64,000 bases of DNA from CAMPKL01 sp963805925 (GTDB lineage: Bacteria; Acidobacteriota; Terriglobia; Bryobacterales; UBA6623). The stretch lies in the NCBI GenBank assembly GCA_963805925.1, contig CAWDWB010000004.1, positions 124,001-188,000 on the forward strand. Reading direction: 5' to 3'. Both the position numbers and the translations under genes were made by a program. Under the pieces are notes generated by a model. The model was given only the letters and a program-made list of their open reading frames with translations, was not told the DNA's origin and ran no database searches. Positions 24,272 to 33,965 of the stretch are shown here, piece by piece. Position 1 is the stretch's first letter. Every line of letters starts with the position of its first letter.

Positions 24272-26080
24272 CTAATCGCCGGCGACGGCGATGTCCTCCT
24301 CGGACTTCACGCCGTCGTCGTAACTGGACAGAATCTTGAACGGGCTGGCCGCTTTATCTTCGACGGCATCCGCTTGTTTGTCGCGGCTCGTACCGTAGAT
24401 GTTAAACGGCTGGTGATCGTTAATCGCCCGCAACTCTTCCAACGTCTGGTTCTTGTGCTTCGGGATAAGCCGTGGCGGCCTAGTCGCCGGATCGGGCTCC
24501 TTATCCCAGTTCAAGTGCAGATGTTTGGAAAGGGTCTCTTCCGGAACACCCGCGAAGCGCATCGCCGGCCATTTGAAGACCTCGCCGTGGATGTACTTGC
24601 CGCGCAGCTGGTAGAACAGCTTCGTGCCAATCCGGAAGTACGCCCGGGAGCGGTCGCGCATTTCGCCAAAATCACGGCTCTGCTTCCAAGCCGTCATGAT
24701 GAACTCCCACTGCAACTGGGTGAGTTCCTTGGCCTTCAGCGCTTTGCCGCCCTGGGCGCGCGTATCGTCGAGCGGCGTGAAGATCGAGGGCACATACAGC
24801 ACGTGGTTGTGCTTCATCCGGTGCAATAGGTCCAGCGATTGGCGAATGTCGTCCTCGGTCTCATTCGGTAGGCCGACAATGAACGTGTACACGGGGAACC
24901 AGTTATTGTCGTTGAGAATGTTAGTCCCTTCGACGACCAGTTCTTGCCAGTCCTGGATATCGAACGGCAGCGACTTGCCCGACATTGTCAACGCGCCCAA
25001 GCGCGAGGAGCCTGTCTCGATGCCCACCAATGGGGCCAAGAACCTCTTGTCCGGATGCGAGGAGTTGCGATTCTGCAGCGCCGACTTGGGCAACAAAACC
25101 CGCGACATCTCCTTAATCAACTGCGGATTGACCACAGCCGGCGCAATCGTCGCATGCGACAGGGGCAAGAAGTCGACCCCCGGCTCGCGGGCGATCGACT
25201 CATAGAAGTTCATAATCGCGTGCGGGTTCGGCACATAGAATGGGGCCGACGCGCCGTAGATGAACACGTCCTCGGTGACCGGAAAGATAATCCGGCCGCC
25301 TTGCCTCGTGTTGGCCCGCACAGCTTCCAACGCCTCGTCGGGCGGAATCGAAATGCGCGTTTCCAAAGTCGGCGAGCAGAAAGAACACTGCCTGCCGCAG
25401 CCCCGGTTCATCTCGACAATGCCGTAGGTCGACCGCTTTTGGGGCGTCACGAGCTGATCGAAGCCAGGCTCAGCGGCGTGCACGACCTTGGGAAGTTCCT
25501 CCTTGGCCTCGGCCTTCTTGAACAGGTCGAGCGTGACGCCCTCTGCCCGGCCGATGATGATGCAGTCGACCCCCAGCCGTTCTTGGCTGCCGGTCTTCTC
25601 AATCTGCCAAGATCCGGCCCCGCCGACGATGACCTTCGGCCGATACCGTCGAATCGCCGGGTGCAAATACACCCGCTCGCTTTCGGCGGCATTTACCGGG
25701 CGCGCCGTCGATCCGAAAATATTGGAGTAGACCCCGGTCGAGAACGCCGTACCAATGGGATTGTGAGCGCCCACGCCCACGGCAACGGTATTCGGCCCAA
25801 CGAATCGGCTCAGATCATCGGGGTAGCAGGCGACGACATTGTCATCGCCATACTCTCTGCGAAGAATTTCCTCGGTGACCCGGACGCCGTAGGGCATCAC
25901 GCGGGCGCTGCCGTCCGAGTTCCACTCCTTCGCGAGATTCTTCTTGTAAAGGAACCTCGGCAGGTACCGTGCCGGAGCGGAAGCGTAGATCATCTGCTTC
26001 CAGGGGCTAAACGCCTGTTCCGTCGACTCCGTATCCGGAGCGGTAAGGACAAATTTCACGCCCTTTGGGTCGTGGGCCAT
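24272..26080 (-). CDS. Radical SAM protein with a B12-binding-like N-terminal domain
   Basis: Protein of 602 residues. The first 210 residues look like a cobalamin-binding Rossmann domain (VVACYPDDLSRFVGPNTVAV, then VIVGGAGSWQIE and GVDCIIIGRAEG) but lack the D-x-H-x-x-G histidine motif in clear form. The radical SAM cluster is Cys228-x3-Cys232-x2-Cys235 in NRGCGRQCSFCSP. VGIETGSSRLGA and FIVGLPNETEDDIRQSLDLL are typical downstream motifs, and there is no peptide-maturation SPASM cysteine cluster. AAGGAGGAG just before the ATG is a strong ribosome-binding site. The product is unknown; methylation or ring chemistry are possibilities in this superfamily. It is 83 bp after the ABC exporter gene on the same strand. 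Confidence 0.8.
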   Translation of the reverse strand: MAHDPKGVKFVLTAPDTESTEQAFSPWKQMIYASAPARYLPRFLYKKNLAKEWNSDGSARVMPYGVRVTEEILRREYGDDNVVACYPDDLSRFVGPNTVAVGVGAHNPIGTAFSTGVYSNIFGSTARPVNAAESERVYLHPAIRRYRPKVIVGGAGSWQIEKTGSQERLGVDCIIIGRAEGVTLDLFKKAEAKEELPKVVHAAEPGFDQLVTPQKRSTYGIVEMNRGCGRQCSFCSPTLETRISIPPDEALEAVRANTRQGGRIIFPVTEDVFIYGASAPFYVPNPHAIMNFYESIAREPGVDFLPLSHATIAPAVVNPQLIKEMSRVLLPKSALQNRNSSHPDKRFLAPLVGIETGSSRLGALTMSGKSLPFDIQDWQELVVEGTNILNDNNWFPVYTFIVGLPNETEDDIRQSLDLLHRMKHNHVLYVPSIFTPLDDTRAQGGKALKAKELTQLQWEFIMTAWKQSRDFGEMRDRSRAYFRIGTKLFYQLRGKYIHGEVFKWPAMRFAGVPEETLSKHLHLNWDKEPDPATRPPRLIPKHKNQTLEELRAINDHQPFNIYGTSRDKQADAVEDKAASPFKILSSYDDGVKSEEDIAVAGD

Positions 26081-26163
26081 GGTCTCCTCCTTAGTTGATG
26101 ATTTTACAAACTCAAGGCCCTTCTTTCGACTCCTGTCAACAAAACGAACGCACAGATCCCCGT

Positions 26164-28026
26164 TTAACCCTTACCCAGCGCTGCTCCTTCGTCCGATTCA
26201 GCGAACAAGTTCTCGACCTCGTCGCCCTCTCCAGGAGCTAAAAACAGATTCGTCTCCAAACCGTGCTGCCGGTCATAAAGCTCGCGATACCGGCCCTGCG
26301 CTGCGTACAGTTCTTGATGCGTGCCTCGCTCGACGATCAGCCCTTTCTCGACCACCAGAATCTGATCGGCCTTGCGAATCGTCGAGAGGCGGTGGGCGAT
26401 CACGAACGTCGTCCGGCCCTTCATCAGGTAGGACAACCCTTCCTGAATCAGCGCCTCGGACTCGGAGTCCAAGCTCGACGTCGCCTCGTCCAAAATCAAG
26501 ATCCGCGGGTCAGCCAGCACCGCACGGGCGATCGCCACTCGTTGCCGCTGTCCGCCCGATAGCTTGACTCCCCGCTCGCCCACGATCGTCTCGTAGCCCT
26601 CGGGGAACTTCTCCGCAAACTCGTCCACTCGCGCAATGCGGCAGGCCTCGAGAATCTTATCGTCGCCCGCATCAGGGCGCGCAAATGCAACGTTCTCGCG
26701 AATCGTCCCGTCGAACAGGAACGTCTCCTGCAGAACGACGCCGAGTTGCGGCCGGAACGAGGACAACTTGATCTTCGACAAGTCCTCGCCGTCCACGAGC
26801 ACACGTCCCGCCTGGGGAGTATGGAAGCCGGCGACCAAACCGATGATCGTCGACTTGCCGGAACCCGAAGATCCCACCAAGGCCGTCACCGAACCCGGGC
26901 GGGCCTCAAAGCTCACCCCATGTAAGACCTCTTTGTCTTCCTCATAGCTGAACCGCACATCCTCGAACGCGATCGTCCCGACGATCGTTCCAATTTCCTC
27001 GCTTCGCGCCGGATCGGAGTCCTCCGTCTTTTCTTCAAGAACTTCCCTCGTCCGCTCCAGGCCCGATACGGCTTCCATCAGCTGGGTCGAGATGTTCACC
27101 ACCTGAAACAACGGCGCGACAAACATTGCCGAAAAAGCGACAAACGCGGTGAAATCGCCCAGCGTCATCGAGCCGGAGATGATCTGCCGACCTCCCATCC
27201 ACATCACCAGAGCGCTCATTCCGCCGAGAAGCAACTGCGCCGATACCGACACAAGCGAAGTCCCGGTGATCGTGAGGTAGATGTTCTGCAGGATCCGCTC
27301 CACTCCCGCAGCAAATACTTCCGCTTCCCGTCCTTCAGCGTGGTATCCCTTCACGACCCGCACGCCGCCCAGGGATTCGGTCAGCCTGCCGGTGACCTCG
27401 CCGCTAATCTTGCGCCGCGCCTTGAACGCCGGTCGCAGCTTTTTGAAGGCTCTCAGCAGAACGACCAGGAAGATACCCACCAGCACCAGGGACAGCCCCG
27501 TCAGCGTCGGGCTCAAATAGATCAGCGCCGCCAACGCGATGCTGGCCGTCAACAAACCGCCAATCAGTTGCACCAACCCTGTACCCACCAAGTTGCGGAT
27601 GCCCTCGACGTCGCTCATGATGCGGTTCACCAGGGTCCCGGTTTGATGCTGGTCGAAATAGGTGACCGGCAGGCGTCCCACATGTCGCTGCACCTTGCGG
27701 CGCATATCAGCAATCAGCGCCTGCCCCGATTTAGAAAGCAACTGCGTGAGAGAGAAGTCCGTTGCCGCTTGGATAATCGTTGCTGCAAGAACCGCGAGCG
27801 CCAAGGGACCCAATAAGTCCGCCCGGCTCTTGCCCAGTACGTCGTCGATCATGATTTTGGTCGACCACGGCAGTACAAGCCCCGCGGTACGGCCGACCAA
27901 GATCAGCGCCAATCCTGCGCCTAGAACTCCTCGGCGGGCGTCAATCAGCTCTCGGATATCTGGCCAAAGGTCCCGAAGCCTCGTCACGGTGGGCGGCTTG
28001 ACGGCGGTTTTCGGGGGCGAGTGCAA
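26164..28026 (-). CDS. ABC exporter, fused permease-ATPase (MsbA/ABCB type)
   Basis: Half-transporter of 620 residues. Residues 30-330 form the six-helix exporter domain (GLALILVGRTAGLVLPW, TDFSLTQLLSKSGQALIADM, TYFDQHQTGTLVNRIMSDVE). The ATPase domain has Walker A GSSGSGKSTIIGLV (about 390), the Q-loop VLQETFLFDGTIRENV, signature LSGGQRQRVAIARAVL, Walker B ILILDEATSSLD and the switch histidine FVIAHRLSTI. It should work as a homodimer moving lipid, peptide or drug outward across the inner membrane. The start is TTG at 28026. Similarity to MsbA is general; lipid A flipping cannot be claimed. It is divergent from the TPR gene at 28120. Confidence 0.92.
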   Translation of the reverse strand: MHSPPKTAVKPPTVTRLRDLWPDIRELIDARRGVLGAGLALILVGRTAGLVLPWSTKIMIDDVLGKSRADLLGPLALAVLAATIIQAATDFSLTQLLSKSGQALIADMRRKVQRHVGRLPVTYFDQHQTGTLVNRIMSDVEGIRNLVGTGLVQLIGGLLTASIALAALIYLSPTLTGLSLVLVGIFLVVLLRAFKKLRPAFKARRKISGEVTGRLTESLGGVRVVKGYHAEGREAEVFAAGVERILQNIYLTITGTSLVSVSAQLLLGGMSALVMWMGGRQIISGSMTLGDFTAFVAFSAMFVAPLFQVVNISTQLMEAVSGLERTREVLEEKTEDSDPARSEEIGTIVGTIAFEDVRFSYEEDKEVLHGVSFEARPGSVTALVGSSGSGKSTIIGLVAGFHTPQAGRVLVDGEDLSKIKLSSFRPQLGVVLQETFLFDGTIRENVAFARPDAGDDKILEACRIARVDEFAEKFPEGYETIVGERGVKLSGGQRQRVAIARAVLADPRILILDEATSSLDSESEALIQEGLSYLMKGRTTFVIAHRLSTIRKADQILVVEKGLIVERGTHQELYAAQGRYRELYDRQHGLETNLFLAPGEGDEVENLFAESDEGAALGKG

Positions 28027-28119
28027 GTATCAGTATAAGTACGTCCGTCGGCAATGCGAATCACCCGTTCCGACGCCCAGCCGACGCACGCCCCCTTCGT
28101 CCAGTAAACTAACGCTCAG

Positions 28120-29715
28120 ATGCGCCGCCTCCTGCCTGTCTTGGTCCTTCTTGCGGTCGCTCTTGCTCTGCCCCTGAGGGCTCAAGAAGCGGCAGAAGAG
28201 AATCAGCTCGATGCCGACGTTCGCATGTTCACGGTCATGGCCGCGATTAATGTCGCCGGCTACAACGACGGCGTCGATACGCGAGGCGATTCGCTGGTCC
28301 GGCAAGCAGTGCGCCGCCGCCTGGAATCCTTCGACGGGCCGAGCAAGAAGCTGCTCCAAGCCGCCTATGAGCAGTTCCGCCTCCGGGACCCCGCTGAGAA
28401 CTTGTCGCAGTTCGTGACCTACGCCCTGCTCTGCCAAGGACCGCCGACGTTCGAACTTTACGCGGACTTGCCGACTGATCTGCCGCCCGATGTCCGCCCG
28501 GTGAGGAACCTCGGCCCCATCCTGCAGCAGTTCTACGAGGAGGCCGGCATCGAGTCGCTGTGGCTGGAATACCAACCCGCTTACGAAGAAGAGCTGGCCC
28601 GTTATCAGGCGGCGCTGACGCCGATGCTCGTCCGCACGGCGGGCTATCTGCGCATTGGTCCCCAATCACGCGAGTTCCAAGGATTCAAGGTTTGGATCGA
28701 TTTAATGGGAGCGCCGAACGCCCTGAACACCCGTCTCTATGGCGGCAATGTGCAGGTCGTCGCCCATCCTTCCGACAGAATCCAACTCAAAGAGATTCGC
28801 CACGCATTCTTGGTCCACCTGCTCGATCGCTTGTCCATCCGCAACCGTGAGGTTGTCGCAAGCAAACAAGTCCTGGCGCGGTTCGCGCTCTTCGCCCCCG
28901 CTCTAGACGACACCTACAAAGAGGATTTCGAGTTGCTTGTCACCAAGAGTCTAGTCAAAGCCGTTGAAGCCCGACTAGACCACGGCGATACCGAAGCGGC
29001 CAAGCCCGTCGTCGAGCAAGCCTTGCGCGAAGGCTTCATCCTGACTCCCTACTTCTACGAAGCTCTGGGCAAGTACGAAGAAGATACGCAGATCATGAAT
29101 AGCTTCTACACGGGGATGATCGAAGGAATCGACGTCAAGAAAGAGGCGGCCCGTCTGCAGAACGTGACGTTCGCCGAACCGGCCGAGGTCTCGCCCACCC
29201 GCCCCGTGGAGCCTCGCCGCATGCAACTTTCGCTGCTGGACAAGAAATTGCAGCAAGCGGAGTTTCTGTTCCGCGAGGAAATGTTCGAAGAGGCCCAGCA
29301 AGCGTTCGTTGAAGCGATCGGTCTGGCCGGCGGTCGCAATGCGCAGGCCGAGTACGGCTTAGGGCGCGTCGCCGCACAAGAGGGCGATCCGGAGTTGGCG
29401 ATCGAGCACTTCCTCGTCGCGGCAAACTTGGCTGCCGAAGAGCCCCACATCCGCGCGATGTCCCACATCTACGTCGCCCGCATCTCCGACATAATGGGCG
29501 AACGGGACGTGGCGATCGAGCACTACAACCAGGCCCAGCAGGTCGGCGATCCGGCGCCTCGAACGCAGGAGTTGATCGCCGAGGGGCTTAGTCAGCAGTT
29601 CCAGAGCCCGCGTCAGCTGTCCCAAGAGGCTGAAGACGACGAACCGGAAAACGACTTGGATTCAACTCCTCCGGATGAATCCGTACGTACGCCTGCTCCC
29701 CTTCCGTTAAAATAG
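28120..29715 (+). CDS. Secreted protein with C-terminal TPR repeats
   Basis: Protein of 531 residues. A signal peptide (LLPVLVLLAVALALPLRAQE, cleaving near AQE) is followed by a largely helical region of unknown fold (about 25-350) and two or three TPR-like helical pairs (LQQAEFLFREEMFEEAQQAF, LGRVAAQEGDPELAIEHFLV, ARISDIMGERDVAIEHYNQA). The C-terminus is acidic and Pro-rich. It probably acts as a periplasmic scaffold. It lies 45 bp before another secreted TPR protein on the same strand, and the two may be co-transcribed. I do not recognise the N-terminal region. Confidence 0.65.
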   Translation: MRRLLPVLVLLAVALALPLRAQEAAEENQLDADVRMFTVMAAINVAGYNDGVDTRGDSLVRQAVRRRLESFDGPSKKLLQAAYEQFRLRDPAENLSQFVTYALLCQGPPTFELYADLPTDLPPDVRPVRNLGPILQQFYEEAGIESLWLEYQPAYEEELARYQAALTPMLVRTAGYLRIGPQSREFQGFKVWIDLMGAPNALNTRLYGGNVQVVAHPSDRIQLKEIRHAFLVHLLDRLSIRNREVVASKQVLARFALFAPALDDTYKEDFELLVTKSLVKAVEARLDHGDTEAAKPVVEQALREGFILTPYFYEALGKYEEDTQIMNSFYTGMIEGIDVKKEAARLQNVTFAEPAEVSPTRPVEPRRMQLSLLDKKLQQAEFLFREEMFEEAQQAFVEAIGLAGGRNAQAEYGLGRVAAQEGDPELAIEHFLVAANLAAEEPHIRAMSHIYVARISDIMGERDVAIEHYNQAQQVGDPAPRTQELIAEGLSQQFQSPRQLSQEAEDDEPENDLDSTPPDESVRTPAPLPLK

Positions 29716-29760
29716 TGACCGTGCGCCCTGGCGGTAAACGCCTTACGCTTGGAGAAACCG

Positions 29761-30507
29761 ATGAAACGATTCCTAACTCTCGCTGCAGTAGTTCTAGCCT
29801 GCGCCGGATTGGCGCCCGCTCAGGGTCCGCAGCCGAAATCCCAAAAAGAGTACGACGCCGTATTGGCCGTCCAGAATGCCCAGGACCCCAACGTGCGGGC
29901 TGAAGCAGCGAAAAAGCTGTTGACCGATTTCAAGGACACCGATTTCAAGGAGTTCGCCAACTACATGTTGATGATCTCCTACCAGCAGCTCGACGACTTC
30001 GAGAACATGATGGTCTACGGTGAGCGCACTCTTGAGATCAATCCCGAGAATCCAGGCGTACTCCTGCAATTGGCCTATGCCATTCCGACGCGCACTCGCG
30101 AGTTCGATTTGGATAAGGAAGAGAAGCTGACCAAGGCCGAGAGCTTCGCCTCCCGCGCACTCACGCTGATCCCCAACCTGCAGAAGATCGATCCGAACAT
30201 GCCCGACGAGGTCTGGCTCGAAACCAAGAAGGAGTTCATGGCCCAGGCCAACGAATCGCTTGGGGTCATCGCGGCCAAGCGCGAGAACTACGACGAGGCG
30301 GCCACCTACCTGACCAAAGCGATCGAATTGGAGCCGCAACAGAATCCGATGACGCACTATCATCTTGCCAACGCTTACATGAACTCCGGCAAGAAGGCCG
30401 AGGCGCTCGCGGCGGTCAATCGGTGCATCACGCTTGGCGGCGTACCCCTCGGCGGCGGCGGCGACGCGGCCAAGACCCTCAAGGAGAAGATCGAGGCCAT
30501 GAACTAG
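29761..30507 (+). CDS. Secreted TPR protein
   Basis: Protein of 248 residues starting at ATG 29761 with a signal peptide (KRFLTLAAVVLACAGLAPAQ). Repeats follow with TPR spacing: FANYMLMISYQQLDDFENMM, YGERTLEINPENPGVLLQLA, ESLGVIAAKRENYDEAATYL and THYHLANAYMNSGKKAEALA. The C-terminus is rich in glycine. Such proteins are common in Acidobacteriota and act as periplasmic adaptors; no specific role is visible. The gene ends just before a strong intrinsic terminator at 30533. Confidence 0.75.
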   Translation: MKRFLTLAAVVLACAGLAPAQGPQPKSQKEYDAVLAVQNAQDPNVRAEAAKKLLTDFKDTDFKEFANYMLMISYQQLDDFENMMVYGERTLEINPENPGVLLQLAYAIPTRTREFDLDKEEKLTKAESFASRALTLIPNLQKIDPNMPDEVWLETKKEFMAQANESLGVIAAKRENYDEAATYLTKAIELEPQQNPMTHYHLANAYMNSGKKAEALAAVNRCITLGGVPLGGGGDAAKTLKEKIEAMN

Positions 30508-30532
30508 GCTCTCGTTCGGTCCGCTTTTTCCC

Positions 30533-30567
30533 GCGCCGCCCGCCTCATCGCGGGCGGCGCTTTGTTT
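30533..30567 (+). terminator. Intrinsic terminator after the TPR gene
   Basis: A perfect 11-bp stem, GCGCCGCCCGC (30533-30543) pairing with GCGGGCGGCGC (30550-30560), with loop CTCATC, is followed by TTTGTTT. It sits 25 bp after the TPR stop codon and 12 bp before the rnc start, so rnc is expected to have little read-through transcription, or to depend on it. Confidence 0.85.
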
Positions 30568-30578
30568 GCAGACGCGAT

Positions 30579-31298
30579 ATGCAGAACCGTGCACCCCTGG
30601 AGACCGCTATCGGCTATTCGTTCTGCGACAGGCAGCTCCTCGAACGCGCTCTCACCCACCGATCCCACGCCAAGGACCGCTCGACGGAAGAACACAACGA
30701 GCGCCTTGAGTTCCTCGGCGATGCCGTCTTGGAACTCGCCGTCAGTGAAATCCTGATGGAGAGTTACCCTGACTACCCCGAAGGCCGCCTCACCAAGATT
30801 CGCGCCGAGTTGGTCAGCACCGACAACCTGCACCAAGCGGCCCGCGCATTGCAATTGGGCCAGAGTCTCAACCTCGGCTTGAACGAAGAAAATAACGGCG
30901 GTCGCGAGAAAAGAGCCCTGCTTGCCGATGCCATGGAGGCGATCATCGCCGCCGTTCATCTCGATGGAGGCCTCGCCGCGGCCCGCGCCCTGATCGAGCG
31001 CTGGATCGCCTCGCCGTCGCGCATTACCGAAGCCGACGAGGCTCTGGCTCGACTCAACCCTAAATCCACCCTTCAGGAACTCCTGCAGGGCCGCAAGCTG
31101 CCCGCGCCGCAATACAAAATCCTGAGCGAACACGGACCGCCTCATGAACGAATCTTCGAAGTCAGCTTGACGGTGGACGAAATATGCAGCGTCACCGGGC
31201 GCGGCGAAACGAGGAGGCAGGCCGAGCAGGCCGCAGCGGCGAAGGCGTTGGAAGACAAAGTCCTTCGCTACGCCTACCCCAGCAAACGGCCCCGCTAA
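30579..31298 (+). CDS. rnc: Ribonuclease III
   Basis: Double-strand-specific endoribonuclease of 239 residues that processes rRNA and structured mRNA. The catalytic signature is HNERLEFLGDAVLELAVSE (about 40-58), with the second acidic site at LLADAMEAIIAAVHLDGG. The dsRNA-binding domain (about 155-228) has NPKSTLQELLQGRKLPAPQY, and GRGETRRQAEQAAAAKALE closes it. An upstream in-frame codon at 30423 would put 52 arginine-rich residues across the TPR gene and the terminator, so the ATG at 30579 is chosen. It is 11 bp upstream of the antiporter gene. Confidence 0.95.
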   Translation: MQNRAPLETAIGYSFCDRQLLERALTHRSHAKDRSTEEHNERLEFLGDAVLELAVSEILMESYPDYPEGRLTKIRAELVSTDNLHQAARALQLGQSLNLGLNEENNGGREKRALLADAMEAIIAAVHLDGGLAAARALIERWIASPSRITEADEALARLNPKSTLQELLQGRKLPAPQYKILSEHGPPHERIFEVSLTVDEICSVTGRGETRRQAEQAAAAKALEDKVLRYAYPSKRPR

Positions 31299-31309
31299 GC
31301 TAGGAATCG

Positions 31310-33292
31310 GTGGGAATCGCAGCCGATATCATCCTGATTGTATTGGCCGGCCTCATTGGCGGCCTGATTGCCCATCGCCTGAAACAGCCCCTGCTCGTCG
31401 GCTACATTCTGGCCGGGGTTCTAGTCGGCCCGCACACAGCCGGCCCCACCGTCGGAGACATCCACGACATTGAGCTGCTTGCCGAGATCGGGGTCGCCCT
31501 GCTGCTGTTCGCTCTCGGGCTGGAACTCTCCCTCAAAGACCTGCGCGTCGTACGCAAGATCTCCCTCATCGGCGGCCCCATACAAATCGCTCTGACGATG
31601 GCCTTCGGCTACGGCCTAGCCCGCTCCTTCTTGGGATGGGAAACACAGCACGCCATCTGGTTTGGAGCGATGATCTCGCTCTCCAGCACTATGGTCGTGT
31701 TGAAGACGCTCGTGGCTAACGGAGTGACCGGCACCCTGGCCAGCCGCGTGATGATTGCACTCCTGGTCGTCCAGGATCTAGCCGTTGCGCCCTTACTCAT
31801 CGGCTTGCCCAAGCTGAACGATCCCGAAAATCTCGTGGCCGACTTGGGCCTGGCCGCTCTGCAAGGCGCGGCCTTCTTGGCTGCCATGATCCTCGTGGGA
31901 ACGCGGGTCATTCCAGCAATCCTCAAAAAGATCGCCAGTTGGGACTCCCGAGAACTATTTCTCGTCGCCGTGGTCGCCCTGGGAGTGGGGATAGGCTACG
32001 GTACCTACATTTTTGGCCTATCGTTCGCTTTCGGAGCCTTTGTCGCCGGCATGGTTCTTAGCGAATCGGAATTCAGCCACCAGGCGCTGAGCGATATCGT
32101 GCCGCTCCGAGATGTCTTCGGCCTCCTGTTTTTCGCCTCGGCCGGCATGCTCTTCGACCCGTCCTACCTGCTCGACAACTTGGGCGTCGTCAGCGCAACA
32201 GTCACCCTCGTCGTCGTCGGCAAGGCGCTGATCTTCGGCGGCCTTGCCCGCGCGTTCGGCTACGGCAATATGGCCCCGTGGATCATCGCGCTGGGGCTCG
32301 CCCAAGTCGGCGAATTCGCCTTCGTCCTCGCTCGCACCGGCATGCAGACCGGGGCGATATCAACGGAAGTCTACTCGTTGACCTTGACGGTTACCCTCGC
32401 CACGATGGTTGCCTCCCCCTTGTTGTCGCGTTGTGCTGTGCCGTTGGCCCGCTGGTGGCGCCGTCATTCCGTTCAGCCGGTACAACTGAGCACTTTCAAT
32501 CTTCCTGACGAAGAACTGCGCGGGCACGTGGTCGTCGCCGGCTACGGCCGCACGGGCCGGACCGCAGTGCAGGTCATGCGCAACATCGGCCTGCCCTTCG
32601 TCATCATCGAGCTCCAAAGTGATAAAGCGGACGCCCTGCGCCGCGAGAAACTGCCCGTCATCTGGGGCGACTCCTCGCGCGAAGAGGTATTGGCGGCGGC
32701 CGGCGTCGGCGGGGCACGCCTGCTGCTCATCACCGTGCCGGCGGAGGTGATCATCCGCCTCACCGTCCAACAGGCCCGGCGGCTACAGCCGGATCTGCAC
32801 GTCGTAGCCCGCGCCCTGTACCAAGAGCACCTCGGGGAACTGCGCGCCCTTGGCGTTTACGAGGCCGTGCAACCCGAGTTCGAGGCCGGACTGGAGATGG
32901 TCCGCCAGGTTCTGAGCCACTTTGAATTCTCCCCTTCCGACGTCCATCGCTTTAGCGATGCAGTACGCAGAGACCTCTACCAGCCTCTCCAAGGCCAAGA
33001 CCTGTCCGATCCCTGCCGTGACGTGTTGGCCGACATTCGCAGGGCCGGCGATGCGCTGGAAATTGACTGGCTGACCGTGCCGAGCGGCGGCAGCGTCACC
33101 GGCTCGACGATCCGTGCATTGGCTCTCAGGACAAGGACGGGTGCGCTCGTTGTCGCTGCCGTGCGCAACGGCGAAGTCCGCGCAAATCCGGGTCCCGAAT
33201 ACGAGATTGCCTCCGGCGACATGCTCGCCGTACTCGGAGACTTGAACCAACGCGCGGCAGCGCGTAGCCTATTGGACGAAATGCCGGCGTAA
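31310..33292 (+). CDS. CPA2 cation:proton antiporter with TrkA-N and TrkA-C domains (KefB/YbaL-like)
   Basis: Protein of 660 residues. About 12 membrane helices fill residues 1-385, with VGYILAGVLVGPHTAGP, EIGVALLLFALGLELSL and FGAFVAGMVLSESEFSH typical of Kef/YbaL transporters. A cytosolic TrkA-N Rossmann domain begins at GHVVVAGYGRTGRTAVQVMR (about 405), binding NAD(H), and a TrkA-C domain ends the protein (GALVVAAVRNGEVRANPGPE, SGDMLAVLGD). It probably exchanges K+ or Na+ for H+ with nucleotide gating. Bacillithiol adducts could be a signal in place of the glutathione adducts that gate E. coli KefB, but that is speculation. The start is GTG at 31310. Confidence 0.9.
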   Translation: MGIAADIILIVLAGLIGGLIAHRLKQPLLVGYILAGVLVGPHTAGPTVGDIHDIELLAEIGVALLLFALGLELSLKDLRVVRKISLIGGPIQIALTMAFGYGLARSFLGWETQHAIWFGAMISLSSTMVVLKTLVANGVTGTLASRVMIALLVVQDLAVAPLLIGLPKLNDPENLVADLGLAALQGAAFLAAMILVGTRVIPAILKKIASWDSRELFLVAVVALGVGIGYGTYIFGLSFAFGAFVAGMVLSESEFSHQALSDIVPLRDVFGLLFFASAGMLFDPSYLLDNLGVVSATVTLVVVGKALIFGGLARAFGYGNMAPWIIALGLAQVGEFAFVLARTGMQTGAISTEVYSLTLTVTLATMVASPLLSRCAVPLARWWRRHSVQPVQLSTFNLPDEELRGHVVVAGYGRTGRTAVQVMRNIGLPFVIIELQSDKADALRREKLPVIWGDSSREEVLAAAGVGGARLLLITVPAEVIIRLTVQQARRLQPDLHVVARALYQEHLGELRALGVYEAVQPEFEAGLEMVRQVLSHFEFSPSDVHRFSDAVRRDLYQPLQGQDLSDPCRDVLADIRRAGDALEIDWLTVPSGGSVTGSTIRALALRTRTGALVVAAVRNGEVRANPGPEYEIASGDMLAVLGDLNQRAAARSLLDEMPA

Positions 33293-33335
33293 CAAGATCC
33301 GGCCTTGAGCCGTCCAAAGCACCAGGATTCGAGTA

Positions 33336-33926
33336 ATGAAACGACGCACCATCGCACTCGCTGCCGCACTTCTGTTTTCGAGCACGGTTACGCTCTGGGC
33401 TGTTTCGCCTGAAGAGAGCCATTCCGCCGCGGAGAAACTAGACCGGATCAGCCTGGGCGAGATGAACCCCGGCGAACGGATCACCCTCAGCGAAGACGAG
33501 ATCAATAGCTTCTTGCAATACGACTACGCCGCCCTCATCCCCGACGGGATCCGCAACCTGCACGTCAAACTCGAATCCGACACCGGAATCGTCTCAGGAC
33601 GAGCCGACTTCTCCCAGCTCGGCGACGCCCAAGACGCGGCTACCCGGCTGCTGCTGATGATGCTGCGCGGCGAACACGCATTCGTCGCCCGCGTGCGCTA
33701 TGTCTCCTCCGGCGGCCAAGCCCGAGCCGACGTTGATTCGTTCCTCGTTGACGGCCGTGAACTAAAAGGCCCCATCCTCGATTGGATCGTCAAGAACTAC
33801 GTGGCCACCGACTTGGAAGGATTCGCCCTCGGACAACCGGCTCCACTCGGCAACAACCTCGAACAAATCCGTCTGGAGGCCGGTCAGGCGGTCGTCGTTG
33901 CCAGTGAAACCCGCGCGCAGCTCTAG
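33336..33926 (+). CDS. Secreted protein of unknown function
   Basis: Protein of 196 residues with a signal peptide (TIALAAALLFSSTVTLWAVS). It contains ITLSEDEINSFLQYDYAALI, LHVKLESDTGIVSGRADFSQ and LKGPILDWIVKNYVATDLEG. The alternating polar and hydrophobic strands with the acid-rich D-E-I-N-S start recall lipid- or polymer-binding beta proteins of the envelope, but no named family is clear. It lies 43 bp after the antiporter gene and 155 bp before lpxC. Confidence 0.6.
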   Translation: MKRRTIALAAALLFSSTVTLWAVSPEESHSAAEKLDRISLGEMNPGERITLSEDEINSFLQYDYAALIPDGIRNLHVKLESDTGIVSGRADFSQLGDAQDAATRLLLMMLRGEHAFVARVRYVSSGGQARADVDSFLVDGRELKGPILDWIVKNYVATDLEGFALGQPAPLGNNLEQIRLEAGQAVVVASETRAQL

Positions 33927-33965
33927 CTTTCGTATGAAATAGAACACGCGCATGATCGGCAAATC

